NCBI GenBank assembly: GCA_001940645.1
Contig: MDVS01000140.1
Coordinates: 1 to 18,577, forward strand
Direction of reading: 5' to 3'
DNA from: Candidatus Heimdallarchaeota archaeon LC_3
GTDB lineage: Archaea > Asgardarchaeota > Heimdallarchaeia > Hodarchaeales > LC-3
DNA length: 18,577 nt
The notes under the pieces were generated by a model. It saw nothing but the letters and a program-made list of their open reading frames with translations. It had not been told where the DNA came from and made no database searches. This document shows positions 7,332 to 13,381 of the stretch, one piece after another (position 1 is the first letter of the stretch; each line of letters begins with the position of its first letter). A program made the translations under genes and the position numbers.

Positions 7332-8216
7332 TCAAATTGGGCTTGAATCAATTTCTGATAGTAATAAATTGTCAATTTTGTTAAACTCAATACTTTTTTT
7401 ATACTGTTCATAATTTTTAGTTCTATATAGATACATGAATAATTTACTTTCAGCCAATAATGCTCCTTGATTTCCAATATCTGGATAAGGCGGTAAAGCA
7501 TTCACCCATCTTTTTAAATATAGTATGTAATCTTTAATTGCTGGATTTTTTGGATTTTTGTTTTTTAAAGTTTTAATTAATTTTAATTTTTCTTCTGTTC
7601 CATCATTGCTTGGTATAATTGAGGGAAGATTGAGACTTCGTACTTTTAAAACCTTTTTGGAATAAGCAAAAGTACTTATCGTCTCTGGATGGATTATGAA
7701 GCATAAAAAATATCCCGCAAAAGCATATATTACTTTGTTGAGTGTAGATTCTTTCATATTATTAAAAAAGTCATGTTTGAAGGAGTTATAGGTAGTCCAC
7801 CAATCTGGTGGCTTTTTAGGTTGCCAACCATTAAATGGAAGAATTTCTTGTAAATTTCTAGGTTTAAAATAGACAATTTGTTCATGCAATTTATAGATTT
7901 TATTAAAAAACGATTCATAGTTTTTTATGGTTAAAATCTCATTTCCAGTTAGAATAATGTTTTTTTTAGTTTTATAAATTTCGGGAAAAAAATCTTTTGT
8001 TTCATCCCAAAATTTAGATCTTAAACATGCTTTAAGAAATGAATCGAGTCTTGTACAAACAATAATTAATAAATCAGCGAGCCTAGGAGACCAAGTGCCT
8101 AAGTTTTGATCATCCGGTGGAATTGTTTTTAATAATTTAATGAACTTTTCTTCAAGATTAAGAAAATCTAACCAAGAAGTCCAAGAGTAATAATTTATGG
8201 TGTATTTGTTTAACAA
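7332..8216 (-). CDS. HEPN-like protein with WWTTYNSFKH motif
   Basis: A 294-aa soluble helical protein. Residues 139-148 read WWTTYNSFKH, followed by DFF. The W-x(3)-YN-x(2)-KH pattern occurs in several HEPN-like families of unknown function, and the context fits: helix ADLLIIVCTRLDSFLKACLR (47-66) before it and a hydrophobic helix VIYAFAGYFLCFII after it. No other domain is recognised in the C-terminal 120 residues. The start is TTG at 8216, supported by GAGG with an 8-nt spacer; there is no in-frame ATG upstream before the stop. It stands alone on its strand with no obvious antitoxin partner. RNase activity cannot be assumed because the canonical RX4-6H Arg is not present. Confidence 0.5.
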   Translation of the reverse strand: MLNKYTINYYSWTSWLDFLNLEEKFIKLLKTIPPDDQNLGTWSPRLADLLIIVCTRLDSFLKACLRSKFWDETKDFFPEIYKTKKNIILTGNEILTIKNYESFFNKIYKLHEQIVYFKPRNLQEILPFNGWQPKKPPDWWTTYNSFKHDFFNNMKESTLNKVIYAFAGYFLCFIIHPETISTFAYSKKVLKVRSLNLPSIIPSNDGTEEKLKLIKTLKNKNPKNPAIKDYILYLKRWVNALPPYPDIGNQGALLAESKLFMYLYRTKNYEQYKKSIEFNKIDNLLLSEIDSSPI

Positions 8217-8405
8217 ATCTGAAACCTCACAAAGACTATGCGAATAATCCCTTTAATTTGATATTTATTCTTTTTTTTAAATTCTTAATTCATTTATTCA
8301 GAAAATGAATTTTGGTGAAAATTTCTCTGATGTAATGATTTTACTTTGATTGAAACCTAGACAAAAGAAGAGCATTAAAAAGATTGGATATATTCTATTC
8401 AATAA

Positions 8406-8662
8406 ATGTTACCGGATTATATTCAAGGTATAAATCCTTATTATTTAGAACTTTCAATAGAAAATTTTGGTCCGATTGAAAATTATCTGTGGAATTGATC
8501 TCATCTAATTTCACAGTGTTAATTGGTCCTAATATGGGAGGAAAATCTTCAATTTTACAAGCATTAGTACTACCTAGCCATTTAATAGATAGAAGGTTAG
8601 GCTTAGATGCTATTATTAATAAATATAAACTATATTGTGTCCTAGTTTCCTTTTTAATATGA
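8406..8662 (+). pseudogene. remnant of an AAA/OLD-RecF-type ABC ATPase (Walker A only)
   Basis: An ATG at 8406 opens LPDYIQGINPYYLELSIENF followed by GPIEN, the usual first strand of AAA_15/OLD/SMC-type ATPases ('l.ieNFgpi'). This frame stops at TGA 8496. The homologous text resumes in another frame at about 8489: ELISSNFTVLIGPNMGGKSS followed by ILQALVLPSHLIDRR, with an intact Walker A (GPNMGGKSS). It then ends at TGA 8660-8662, with no Q-loop, signature or Walker B. It is thus frameshifted and truncated to roughly the first 80 residues. Such ATPases are common in defence systems (OLD, Gabija, retron and septu partners). The AlbA_2 gene converges on it and ends 9 nt away. Confidence 0.65.
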
Positions 8663-8670
8663 AAAATGTT

Positions 8671-9363
8671 CTACAAGTTTTTTAGAAAACTATAATTGTT
8701 TGATTTGATGGCTAAATTATGTTTTAATTTCTTTATTTTTTCTGGATCTTCCCTAACGATTCCTGCCCCTCTTCTAATTGGATAGAAATAGCTATTATTT
8801 ATGTCTTTGAGATATAAGATTTCTCTAGTTTGAGCGATTGTGATAATTAAACAGTCCCGTTTGGTTTTGTTTTTATCTTCTATTCTTATATGATTAAACT
8901 TTGTAAAATGAGAATTGATACCTTGAATATTTGCAGAGAAAAGGTTGTCTAATTCTATTAGCTTCTTCTCTACATCATTAATCCCTACAATATTTCTAGG
9001 AATTATATCAGTTATTCCAATTACCACTATGCCTCCTTGATTATTTGCAAATCCAGCAACTATGCCACATATCTTAATTTTCTTTTTTCGCTTTTCTTCA
9101 CCCTTTGTGTGCCACAGGGAAAGTGTTTCTTTAAAATCCAAATATTCTGATTCAATTTTATCCGAATTCATTAATTGACTTATCAAATTTCTCCAGTATA
9201 TGTCAGAATTAATAATAGCTTCTGAATTAAAGTAACCATCTAATTCTAATATTACGTTTCTTAGAGAACTTCTTATGAATTCAAAGTAGATTGCTAAATT
9301 ACTAAAAGAATTGATAAAAAAAAGAGCAAATTTTTTTATTACCAGATACAATTTTGAAATCAT
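8671..9363 (-). CDS. AlbA_2 (Schlafen-type) domain protein
   Basis: A 230-aa protein. Residues 71-200 match the AlbA_2/Schlafen fold: ESEYLDFKETLSLW (71-84, the 'E.e.lEfK' start), then AGFANNQGGIVVIGITD (103-119, the AfANt.GG.iviGi.D core) and NIVGIND, and later HIRIEDKNKTKRDCLIITIA and YPIRRGAGIV. AlbA_2 domains are found fused to ATPases or wHTH domains in transcription and defence proteins, and in eukaryotic Schlafens they act on tRNA/RNA. Here the domain stands alone with a hydrophobic N-terminal 45 residues (LYLVIKKFALFFINSF) that could touch the membrane. ATG start; no strong ribosome site. It converges on the dead ATPase fragment, a possible former functional partner, though on the opposite strand. 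Confidence 0.75.
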   Translation of the reverse strand: MISKLYLVIKKFALFFINSFSNLAIYFEFIRSSLRNVILELDGYFNSEAIINSDIYWRNLISQLMNSDKIESEYLDFKETLSLWHTKGEEKRKKKIKICGIVAGFANNQGGIVVIGITDIIPRNIVGINDVEKKLIELDNLFSANIQGINSHFTKFNHIRIEDKNKTKRDCLIITIAQTREILYLKDINNSYFYPIRRGAGIVREDPEKIKKLKHNLAIKSNNYSFLKNL

Positions 9364-9517
9364 TTAAAATCAATTTAGAACACTTTTCTACAAAATATCA
9401 GAAATTTCTAACTACCAATGAACATTTTTTATTTCTCAAGATACCAGGAAGAAAATGAAAAAAAAATATTGAGAAGAAAAGAAAACCCCCAAACAAAATA
9501 TAGAGGGGAGTACAATA

Positions 9518-9547
9518 TTTAGTGATACACAATTTGGAGATACATCA
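9518..9547 (+). repeat. 15-bp tandem motif, site 1
   Basis: Two adjacent 15-bp units, TTTAGTGATACACAA and TTTGGAGATACATCA, share the core T-G/A-GATACA at 15-nt spacing. Related units recur at 9718-9765 and 18191-18223. The site lies about 335 nt upstream of the AbrB-type gene and about 155 nt upstream of the divergent AlbA_2 gene, so it could serve either. Likely a protein-binding site. Confidence 0.55.
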
Positions 9548-9650
9548 TTTCTCTTGAAAAAATAACATTTTCCCTATTCTAACAGCGTAGATAACTTTTT
9601 CAACTTTTTTTCATTCCAAATAGGACCACTCGACAAGTAAAAATAATTGG

Positions 9651-9698
9651 TGATAATTTTAATCATGCTTTATTGCATCAAAAGAGCAGCAATTATCA
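9651..9698. other. inverted repeat / possible stem-loop
   Basis: TGATAATT (9651-9658) pairs perfectly with AATTATCA (9691-9698) across 32 nt, and inner sequences TGCTTT and AAAGAGCA can extend the pairing with a bulge. It sits between the two tandem-motif sites upstream of the AbrB-type gene. It could be an operator, or a structure in an untranslated transcript. In AT-rich DNA, 8-bp arms can arise by chance. Confidence 0.3.
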
Positions 9699-9717
9699 TT
9701 ATTTAATTTCAACTCAT

Positions 9718-9765
9718 TGTAGTGTATCGACACGATTTAGTGATACATCATTCAGTGATACACGA
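9718..9765 (+). repeat. 15-bp tandem motif, site 2, with inverted half-unit
   Basis: The array consists of TGTAGTGTATCGACACGA (18 nt, core GTATC, i.e. inverted GATAC), then TTTAGTGATACATCA and TTCAGTGATACACGA. The same 18 + 15 arrangement occurs at 18191-18223. It lies about 117 nt upstream of the AbrB-type ATG and upstream of its TATA box, where an archaeal activator or repressor would bind. Confidence 0.65.
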
Positions 9766-9844
9766 CTGTAACTAATGATTCTTCTCTCTCTCTTAGAGAC
9801 ATGCATATTTTACCTCTTTTTAAAATATCTTATTTCTTCCTTTA

Positions 9845-9854
9845 TTATTTAAAA
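9845..9854 (+). promoter_or_regulatory. TATA box of the AbrB-type gene
   Basis: TTATTTAAAA centred about 32 nt upstream of the ATG at 9882. The predicted transcription start falls a few bases before the ATG, giving a leaderless or very short-leader mRNA. No Shine-Dalgarno is present, consistent with this. Confidence 0.45.
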
Positions 9855-9881
9855 GAAAATTAGTATTATTTCTGATGATAA

Positions 9882-10337
9882 ATGGCCACTCAAGAAAATA
9901 ATTATGTTTTTCATAAGATTATAACTAATCATGGTAACTCCCCAAGCATTTACTTACCTAAATTGGCTGAATATGTAGGATTCCCGTTAGGTACAGAAAT
10001 AAATCTTGAAGTAAAATCTAATAAGATTACCATTACTCCCAAAAATCCTAAATTGTTTGAATCTTATGTCAAAGGTCTCAGTAACAAGAAAGGTAAGCTT
10101 GAAGCGATCTTTTTTGACAAAGATGAGATCAAACAATCCCCAAGATTCGAACATAAGACACATTTTCGCAATAATCAATTCACTGTTATCTTATCCTTTG
10201 ATCATTTTGAGAAAAAAAATCTTCTCATTTACTTTAATAAGACTACTAATAAGTGGTATGTGAATTATATAACAGAAGTGATCTACGAGGAGATTAAAGA
10301 AGGCAAAAATCCAGAAAATTTTATAATTATGAAGTAA
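9882..10337 (+). CDS. SpoVT/AbrB (MazE-like) swapped-hairpin transcription regulator
   Basis: A 151-aa protein. Residues 10-54 form a swapped-hairpin AbrB domain: FHKIITNHGNSPSIYLPKL with the hallmark GNS...I.LPK, then VGFPLGTEINLEVKSNKITI and TPKNP. Such domains dimerise and bind DNA as antitoxins or regulators. The remaining 95 residues (SFDHFEKKNLLIYFNKTTNK and the following part) are an unassigned beta-rich domain that may sense a ligand or bind a partner. It is likely co-transcribed with the small membrane protein that starts 2 nt after its stop. The tandem 15-bp motif upstream could be its own operator, which is inference. Confidence 0.7.
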   Translation: MATQENNYVFHKIITNHGNSPSIYLPKLAEYVGFPLGTEINLEVKSNKITITPKNPKLFESYVKGLSNKKGKLEAIFFDKDEIKQSPRFEHKTHFRNNQFTVILSFDHFEKKNLLIYFNKTTNKWYVNYITEVIYEEIKEGKNPENFIIMK

Positions 10338-10339
10338 TA

Positions 10340-10576
10340 ATGAAAGGCCGTTGTGATATTATGATGAACTCATTCGCTCAGGATTATATGTCCTATATTT
10401 TTGTTTTTGTTTTCTCCATCCTCTTTATTTTATCTATTACAATACCAATTTCTCAAATATTCTTTGAGTATTTCAAAAAAAAATATCAAGGTTTTATTGA
10501 AGACAATGATGTGGGCTATTTTTTTCTTTTTTTTCTCAGCATATCATTATTTTTACTATTATTCTTCCTTGTTTAA
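10340..10576 (+). CDS. small two-span membrane protein
   Basis: 78 aa with two hydrophobic spans, about residues 17-42 (MSYIFVFVFSILFILSITIP) and 58-78 (GYFFLFFLSISLFLLLFFLV), joined by a charged loop FEYFKKKYQGFIEDND. The start is 2 nt past the stop of the AbrB-type gene, so it is translationally coupled and in one operon with it. A second start at codon 8 or 9 (ATGATG) is possible. No family recognised. A regulator followed by a tiny membrane protein can be a toxin-antitoxin-like layout, but nothing in the sequence proves this. Confidence 0.5.
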   Translation: MKGRCDIMMNSFAQDYMSYIFVFVFSILFILSITIPISQIFFEYFKKKYQGFIEDNDVGYFFLFFLSISLFLLLFFLV

Positions 10577-10640
10577 GAAAATTATTGCTGAGAGACTTAC
10601 TTTCGTATGTAGCATATTTTAATTGGCAGAAAAGATTGTT

Positions 10641-10886
10641 TTATTCAAGTGAATAATAAAAAGACCGTAAATCCCGCAAATCTGGATATTTTGTTATCTT
10701 TTCTGATTTCATTAGTAATTTCATTCCATATCGGACACTTCTCAAAGATAATCCAGTTTTTATTACGATATCTTCTGATTTCAGAGGTTCTAAGCTTTCT
10801 TTTAATATTTCTTCGATAATTAACGCTATTTGGCTTTGCTTATCTTTACTATCCTCAATTGACTTTTTTCCAGTAAATTTAGTCAT
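10641..10886 (-). CDS. winged-helix DNA-binding regulator, copy A
   Basis: An 81-aa single-domain winged helix-turn-helix. After a basic N-terminus (MTKFTGKKSIEDSKDKQ) come helix 1 SQIALIIEEILKES, helix 2 LKSEDIVIKTG, recognition helix SLRSVRYGMKLLMKSE, and a wing KITKYPDLRDLRSFYYSLE. The layout resembles MarR/ArsR-like or Rep-type archaeal wHTH proteins, with no sensing domain. The start is ATG with GGAG and an 8-nt spacer. The promoter contains an inverted repeat over the TATA box that is conserved in copy B, so autoregulation is likely. It differs from copy B at residues 5, 10, 11, 32, 39, 60, 79 and 81; the recognition-helix core is identical, so both copies should bind the same site. Confidence 0.75.
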   Translation of the reverse strand: MTKFTGKKSIEDSKDKQSQIALIIEEILKESLEPLKSEDIVIKTGLSLRSVRYGMKLLMKSEKITKYPDLRDLRSFYYSLE

Positions 10887-10920
10887 ATTATTTGCTCCGT
10901 TGAATAATTATATCATAATA

Positions 10921-10942
10921 AGTATTTTCTTATTTAAATACT
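10921..10942 (-). promoter_or_regulatory. 22-bp palindrome over the TATA box, copy A
   Basis: Arms AGTATTT and AAATACT with an 8-nt centre enclose the TATA-like TATTTAAATA, 35-56 nt upstream of the ATG at 10886. It differs by one base from the copy at 11940-11961. Binding here would block TBP, so it is a likely operator of the winged-helix protein itself. Confidence 0.55.
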
Positions 10943-11013
10943 AATAAATATTTTTACTAAGGATTCATTTTATTGATTATTAGTTTCCTTATCCCATTTA
11001 TTGATTTTTAAAA

Positions 11014-11541
11014 TTACAAATAAAAGAAAATAACCGGTATCATGAATATTTTTGTCCACAGGATTGATATAACAATCGAATATTCTTTTTTTAGCACTTC
11101 AGGATAATATTTTCTTCTTGCTAGAACATTCGTGATATAATTGGTAAAAATGAAAGTTGTTATTATTAAAATTATTACAATAAAAGTTCCAGAATATTGA
11201 ATTAATGTTCCTTCATAATAGTCTTGTGAATTCCTTTGAAACAATAGCAAATAAGAAATCCAGACAATTAACAAAAAAATAATTGATAAAGTCGGTTCAC
11301 GTATTGAATAAAAAGTTTTTAGTAAAACAGAAATGAATAAACTGGTGAAAAAGCTATAAAAAATAAAAATGAAAAATAAAATAGACGTTGGAAGATGAAA
11401 TGATGATGTGAATATGTACATAAAGAAAAGGGTAAATAAGAGACTTAGACAGATATTTATAAAGAAGTTTACGTGATCTAACGTAGTAGCTTTATTAACT
11501 GATTGTATCTTCAGAGTGATGGTCATTAGAAGATTTATCAA
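11014..11541 (-). CDS. five-span membrane protein of unknown function
   Basis: 175 aa with five hydrophobic segments at about residues 25-46, 51-75, 84-102, 117-138 and 154-174, joined by short loops (SIREPT, FQRNSQDYYEG, ARRKYYPEVLKKEY). It has no signal peptide and no known motif. The start is TTG at 11541; the ATG at codon 6 (11526) is an alternative. It lies between the two winged-helix copies on the same strand, so it may be under their control. No family recognised. Confidence 0.5.
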   Translation of the reverse strand: MINLLMTITLKIQSVNKATTLDHVNFFINICLSLLFTLFFMYIFTSSFHLPTSILFFIFIFYSFFTSLFISVLLKTFYSIREPTLSIIFLLIVWISYLLLFQRNSQDYYEGTLIQYSGTFIVIILIITTFIFTNYITNVLARRKYYPEVLKKEYSIVISILWTKIFMIPVIFFYL

Positions 11542-11659
11542 TCCGAAACTAATAATTATAAGTCCTTCTCAAAAAAAAATGTCTCAATTTTTACATTTAA
11601 TAATATTTGTAGCTATAAGAAGTTCTTGGATTCTATTTTAATTAGCAGAAAAACTTGTC

Positions 11660-11905
11660 TCATTGAAGCGTATAATAAAAAGATCGTAAATCTCTCAAAT
11701 CTGGATATTTTGTTATCTTTTCTGATTCCATTAACAATTTCATTCCATACCGAACACTTCTCAGTGATAATCCAGTTTTAATTACAATTTCTTCTGATTT
11801 CAGGGGTTCTCTGCTTTCTTTTAGTATTTCTTCTATAATTAATGCTATTTGGCTTTGTTTATCTTTGCTATCATCAACTGACTTTTTCCCAATAAATTTA
11901 GTCAT
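11660..11905 (-). CDS. winged-helix DNA-binding regulator, copy B
   Basis: An 81-aa winged helix-turn-helix protein, 73 of 81 residues identical to the product of 10641-10886. The domain order is the same: helix 1 SQIALIIEEILKES, helix 2 LKSEEIVIKTG, recognition helix SLRSVRYGMKLLMESE, then the wing. Changes such as K60E and L32R alter surface charge but not the recognition-helix start. ATG start with GGAG and an 8-nt spacer. It lies upstream of the five-span membrane protein gene (118 nt gap) and may be co-transcribed with it. Most substitutions between the copies are conservative and both frames remain open, which suggests that both are under selection. Confidence 0.75.
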   Translation of the reverse strand: MTKFIGKKSVDDSKDKQSQIALIIEEILKESREPLKSEEIVIKTGLSLRSVRYGMKLLMESEKITKYPDLRDLRSFYYTLQ

Positions 11906-11939
11906 TTTATTTGCTCCTTTGAATAATTATATCCTAATT

Positions 11940-11961
11940 AGTATTTTATTATTTAAATACT
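11940..11961 (-). promoter_or_regulatory. 22-bp palindrome over the TATA box, copy B
   Basis: Same inverted repeat as at 10921-10942 (arms AGTATTT/AAATACT), 21 of 22 bases identical and at the same distance from the ATG at 11905. It is a likely operator, expected to be bound by both winged-helix paralogues. Confidence 0.55.
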
Positions 11962-12057
11962 CACAAATATTTTTACTAAGGACTCAACTCATGCTAATAA
12001 TAAACAATTAGTGACTAAAAAAGGATTAAGTGAAAATTTTTACCACATTTCTTTCGT

Positions 12058-12162
12058 TTATTTAATTAAAGCTTCAATTATATTTGGGGTAAGAATTTTA
12101 AGAAATTTCTCTTTAATCTCCTGATTTTCACCACCTAATGCTATCTTCATCAAAAAAGTCAT
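12058..12162 (-). CDS. 34-aa small protein with strong ribosome binding site
   Basis: ATG at 12162 is preceded by GGAGG with a 6-7-nt spacer, the strongest Shine-Dalgarno in the window. The product starts MTFLMKIALGGENQEIKEKF and ends TPNIIEALIK before TAA. It is predicted to be amphipathic and helical, without a membrane span. It begins 17 nt downstream of the stop of the two-span membrane protein gene on the same strand, so it is probably the last gene of that operon. No family recognised; a short regulatory or partner peptide is possible. Confidence 0.5.
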   Translation of the reverse strand: MTFLMKIALGGENQEIKEKFLKILTPNIIEALIK

Positions 12163-12179
12163 ATTTATACCTCCGAACA

Positions 12180-12500
12180 TTATTCTGTTAAGGATAGTTG
12201 ATCTATTTCACTTTCCAATTCATTTATTCTTTCTAGAAGAATATTCATTGAATCTGATGTCCAATTTGCTTTGGAGTTAAAATAAATTCCAAGAAAAATG
12301 ATTAAGGAAGAGAGAATTCCCAAAATAAGAAATAGACCTTTTCCATTGAGAAATGAATCCAGAAATACCCCCATCCAAAATAACACAAAAGCGGGTAAAA
12401 ATGTAAGAAAAATCGCTTTAAACAAGCTATCATCTTTTGATAATCCTTTTCTTTACCTTTTAATTTCCATTTTTTCTAAAGAACTATTATCTGTATCCAT
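12180..12500 (-). pseudogene. two-span membrane / coiled-coil protein gene with in-frame TAA at codon 16
   Basis: From ATG 12500, which has a GAGG ribosome site 9 nt upstream, the frame reads MDTDNSSLEKMEIKR, then TAA (12453-12455), then RKGLSKDDS and onward. The same frame stays open to the stop at 12180. If translation restarts at TTG 12425, an 81-aa protein results: spans at residues 6-22 (FLTFLPAFVLFWMGVFL) and 30-48, then a coiled coil ILLERINELESEIDQL. The strong ribosome site belongs to the upstream ATG, so the gene was probably about 106 codons and is now interrupted. Reinitiation at TTG may still yield a working protein. It shares its layout (two spans, then coiled coil) with the gene just upstream. 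Confidence 0.55.
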
Positions 12501-12557
12501 TTTATTTATTCCTCTCAAATTTAATATTATGTTAATTGTAATTCTTCCTTTCAAATT

Positions 12558-12992
12558 TTAATCAGGATCAATAATTCTTCCCTCATTACTTAATTCTTTA
12601 TATTTTAATTGGATTCTTTTTTTTAGACTGGTAGCTTTTTCTGTATTCTTAATTTTTACATTTGATATGGACATTTCTTCTAATATAAATTCCAATTCTT
12701 TCGTTGTTTCTGCTTTATCTATCCTTGCAAGATAAGGTTCGAGCTGTTTATCGAATAATAAGTCTTTTTCAGACAATTTTCCTTCCAACAGTTTGTATTT
12801 TTGATCTTGTTTCTCTATTGTTGTAATAATGCTACCTATTAGGATAATAAATACCAATGAACTAAATATACCCGAAAGTATTGCTAATATTGAATAAAAT
12901 ATTTCATTATTACCTATGTTAATAATCACTAAGATAATAAAAGTAATTATAATTGATACTATCCATAAATTGAACAAATTCCGCATAGTCAT
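12558..12992 (-). CDS. two-span membrane protein with cytoplasmic coiled coil
   Basis: 144 aa. Spans at about residues 8-27 (LWIVSIIITFIILVIINIG) and 31-56 (IFYSILAILSGIFSSLVFII), followed by a charged helical tail likely to form a coiled coil (IEKQDQKYKLLEGKLSEKDL and ELEFILEEM, then KATSLKKRIQLKYKELSNEG). ATG at 12992; an ATG two codons on is possible. It is the first of three closely spaced minus-strand genes (then 12500-12180 and 12162-12058). The next gene encodes a smaller protein of the same architecture, so the two may interact or derive from an old duplication. No family recognised. Confidence 0.55.
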   Translation of the reverse strand: MTMRNLFNLWIVSIIITFIILVIINIGNNEIFYSILAILSGIFSSLVFIILIGSIITTIEKQDQKYKLLEGKLSEKDLLFDKQLEPYLARIDKAETTKELEFILEEMSISNVKIKNTEKATSLKKRIQLKYKELSNEGRIIDPD

Positions 12993-13060
12993 AATTAATC
13001 TCTAATCCTAATTTAATTTTACTCAACTTATTATTATTTTCCAGCTATAATAAAAGAATA

Positions 13061-13381
13061 TTATTCAGGATCAACATCTAAATTAGATCCATTACTCTCA
13101 TTTTTCGTTACAAATGTTCTTACTACCTGATTTCTGAACTCTTTGAATATATCCAAAACAAATTTGTATTCAAATGGCGAAAAAATAAACTCCCGTTGTT
13201 GTTCTTGATTCTTACTATACGATACCTTTATTTTCAACGACTTCTGATTATGTAAAACTGTTTTTGCACTTGGAACCTCATAATTTTCTAGTTTAATCAC
13301 CGAAATCCAAACGCTATAAGCTCCATCCTGTTTTCTTCTCCATGTGGAATATGGTAAATCATTCTCCAAATAATAATACAA
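13061..13381 (-). CDS. hypothetical protein, 106 aa, overlapping the truncated helicase gene
   Basis: No family recognised. The sequence is mixed alpha/beta and soluble, e.g. GAYSVWISVIKLENYEVPSA, then a strand SLKIKVSYS and a helix FEYKFVLDIFKEFRNQVV. The start is TTG at 13381; there is no ATG and no good ribosome site. The first 40 nt overlap, on the other strand, the artefactual 5' end of the helicase ORF. The sequence beyond 13381 is helicase remnant, so the N-terminus may have been lost at the same junction that cut the helicase. It lies 68 nt upstream of the two-span membrane protein gene on the same strand. Confidence 0.45.
   Translation of the reverse strand: MYYYLENDLPYSTWRRKQDGAYSVWISVIKLENYEVPSAKTVLHNQKSLKIKVSYSKNQEQQREFIFSPFEYKFVLDIFKEFRNQVVRTFVTKNESNGSNLDVDPE

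Larger units (their letters stand above)
10621..10967 (-). repeat. duplicated winged-helix locus, copy A
   Basis: This segment matches 11640-11986 at a constant offset of 1019 nt, with no indel noticed. It covers about 20 nt past the stop codon, the whole 81-codon gene, its ribosome site and its promoter palindrome. Similarity fades beyond about 10967 and before about 10621. The proteins differ at 8 of 81 residues. It is a direct tandem duplication with a membrane-protein gene between the copies. Confidence 0.8.
11640..11986 (-). repeat. duplicated winged-helix locus, copy B
   Basis: Counterpart of 10621-10967 at an offset of 1019 nt, including promoter, ribosome site, gene and about 20 nt of 3' flank. 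The sequence outside these limits is unrelated. Confidence 0.8.

Noticed and set aside
7307..7501. 64-codon minus-strand ORF
   Set aside because: Overlaps the 3' end of the HEPN-like gene in another frame; the main frame is longer and has the motif.
9486..9508. CCCCC...GGGG hairpin as a terminator
   Set aside because: The stem is only 4 bp with a loop of about 14 nt and no T-run after it; too weak to call.
9987..10263. ORFs in other frames of the AbrB-type gene (63 and 68 codons)
   Set aside because: The AbrB frame has a clear domain signature; the others are shadows.
10401..10622. 73-codon ORF overlapping the small membrane protein
   Set aside because: Alternative frame of a T-rich membrane gene; the frame from 10340 is coupled to the upstream stop and gives cleaner spans.
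12298..12561. 87-codon plus-strand ORF
   Set aside because: Antisense to the two-span membrane protein gene, which has strong ribosome sites on the minus strand.
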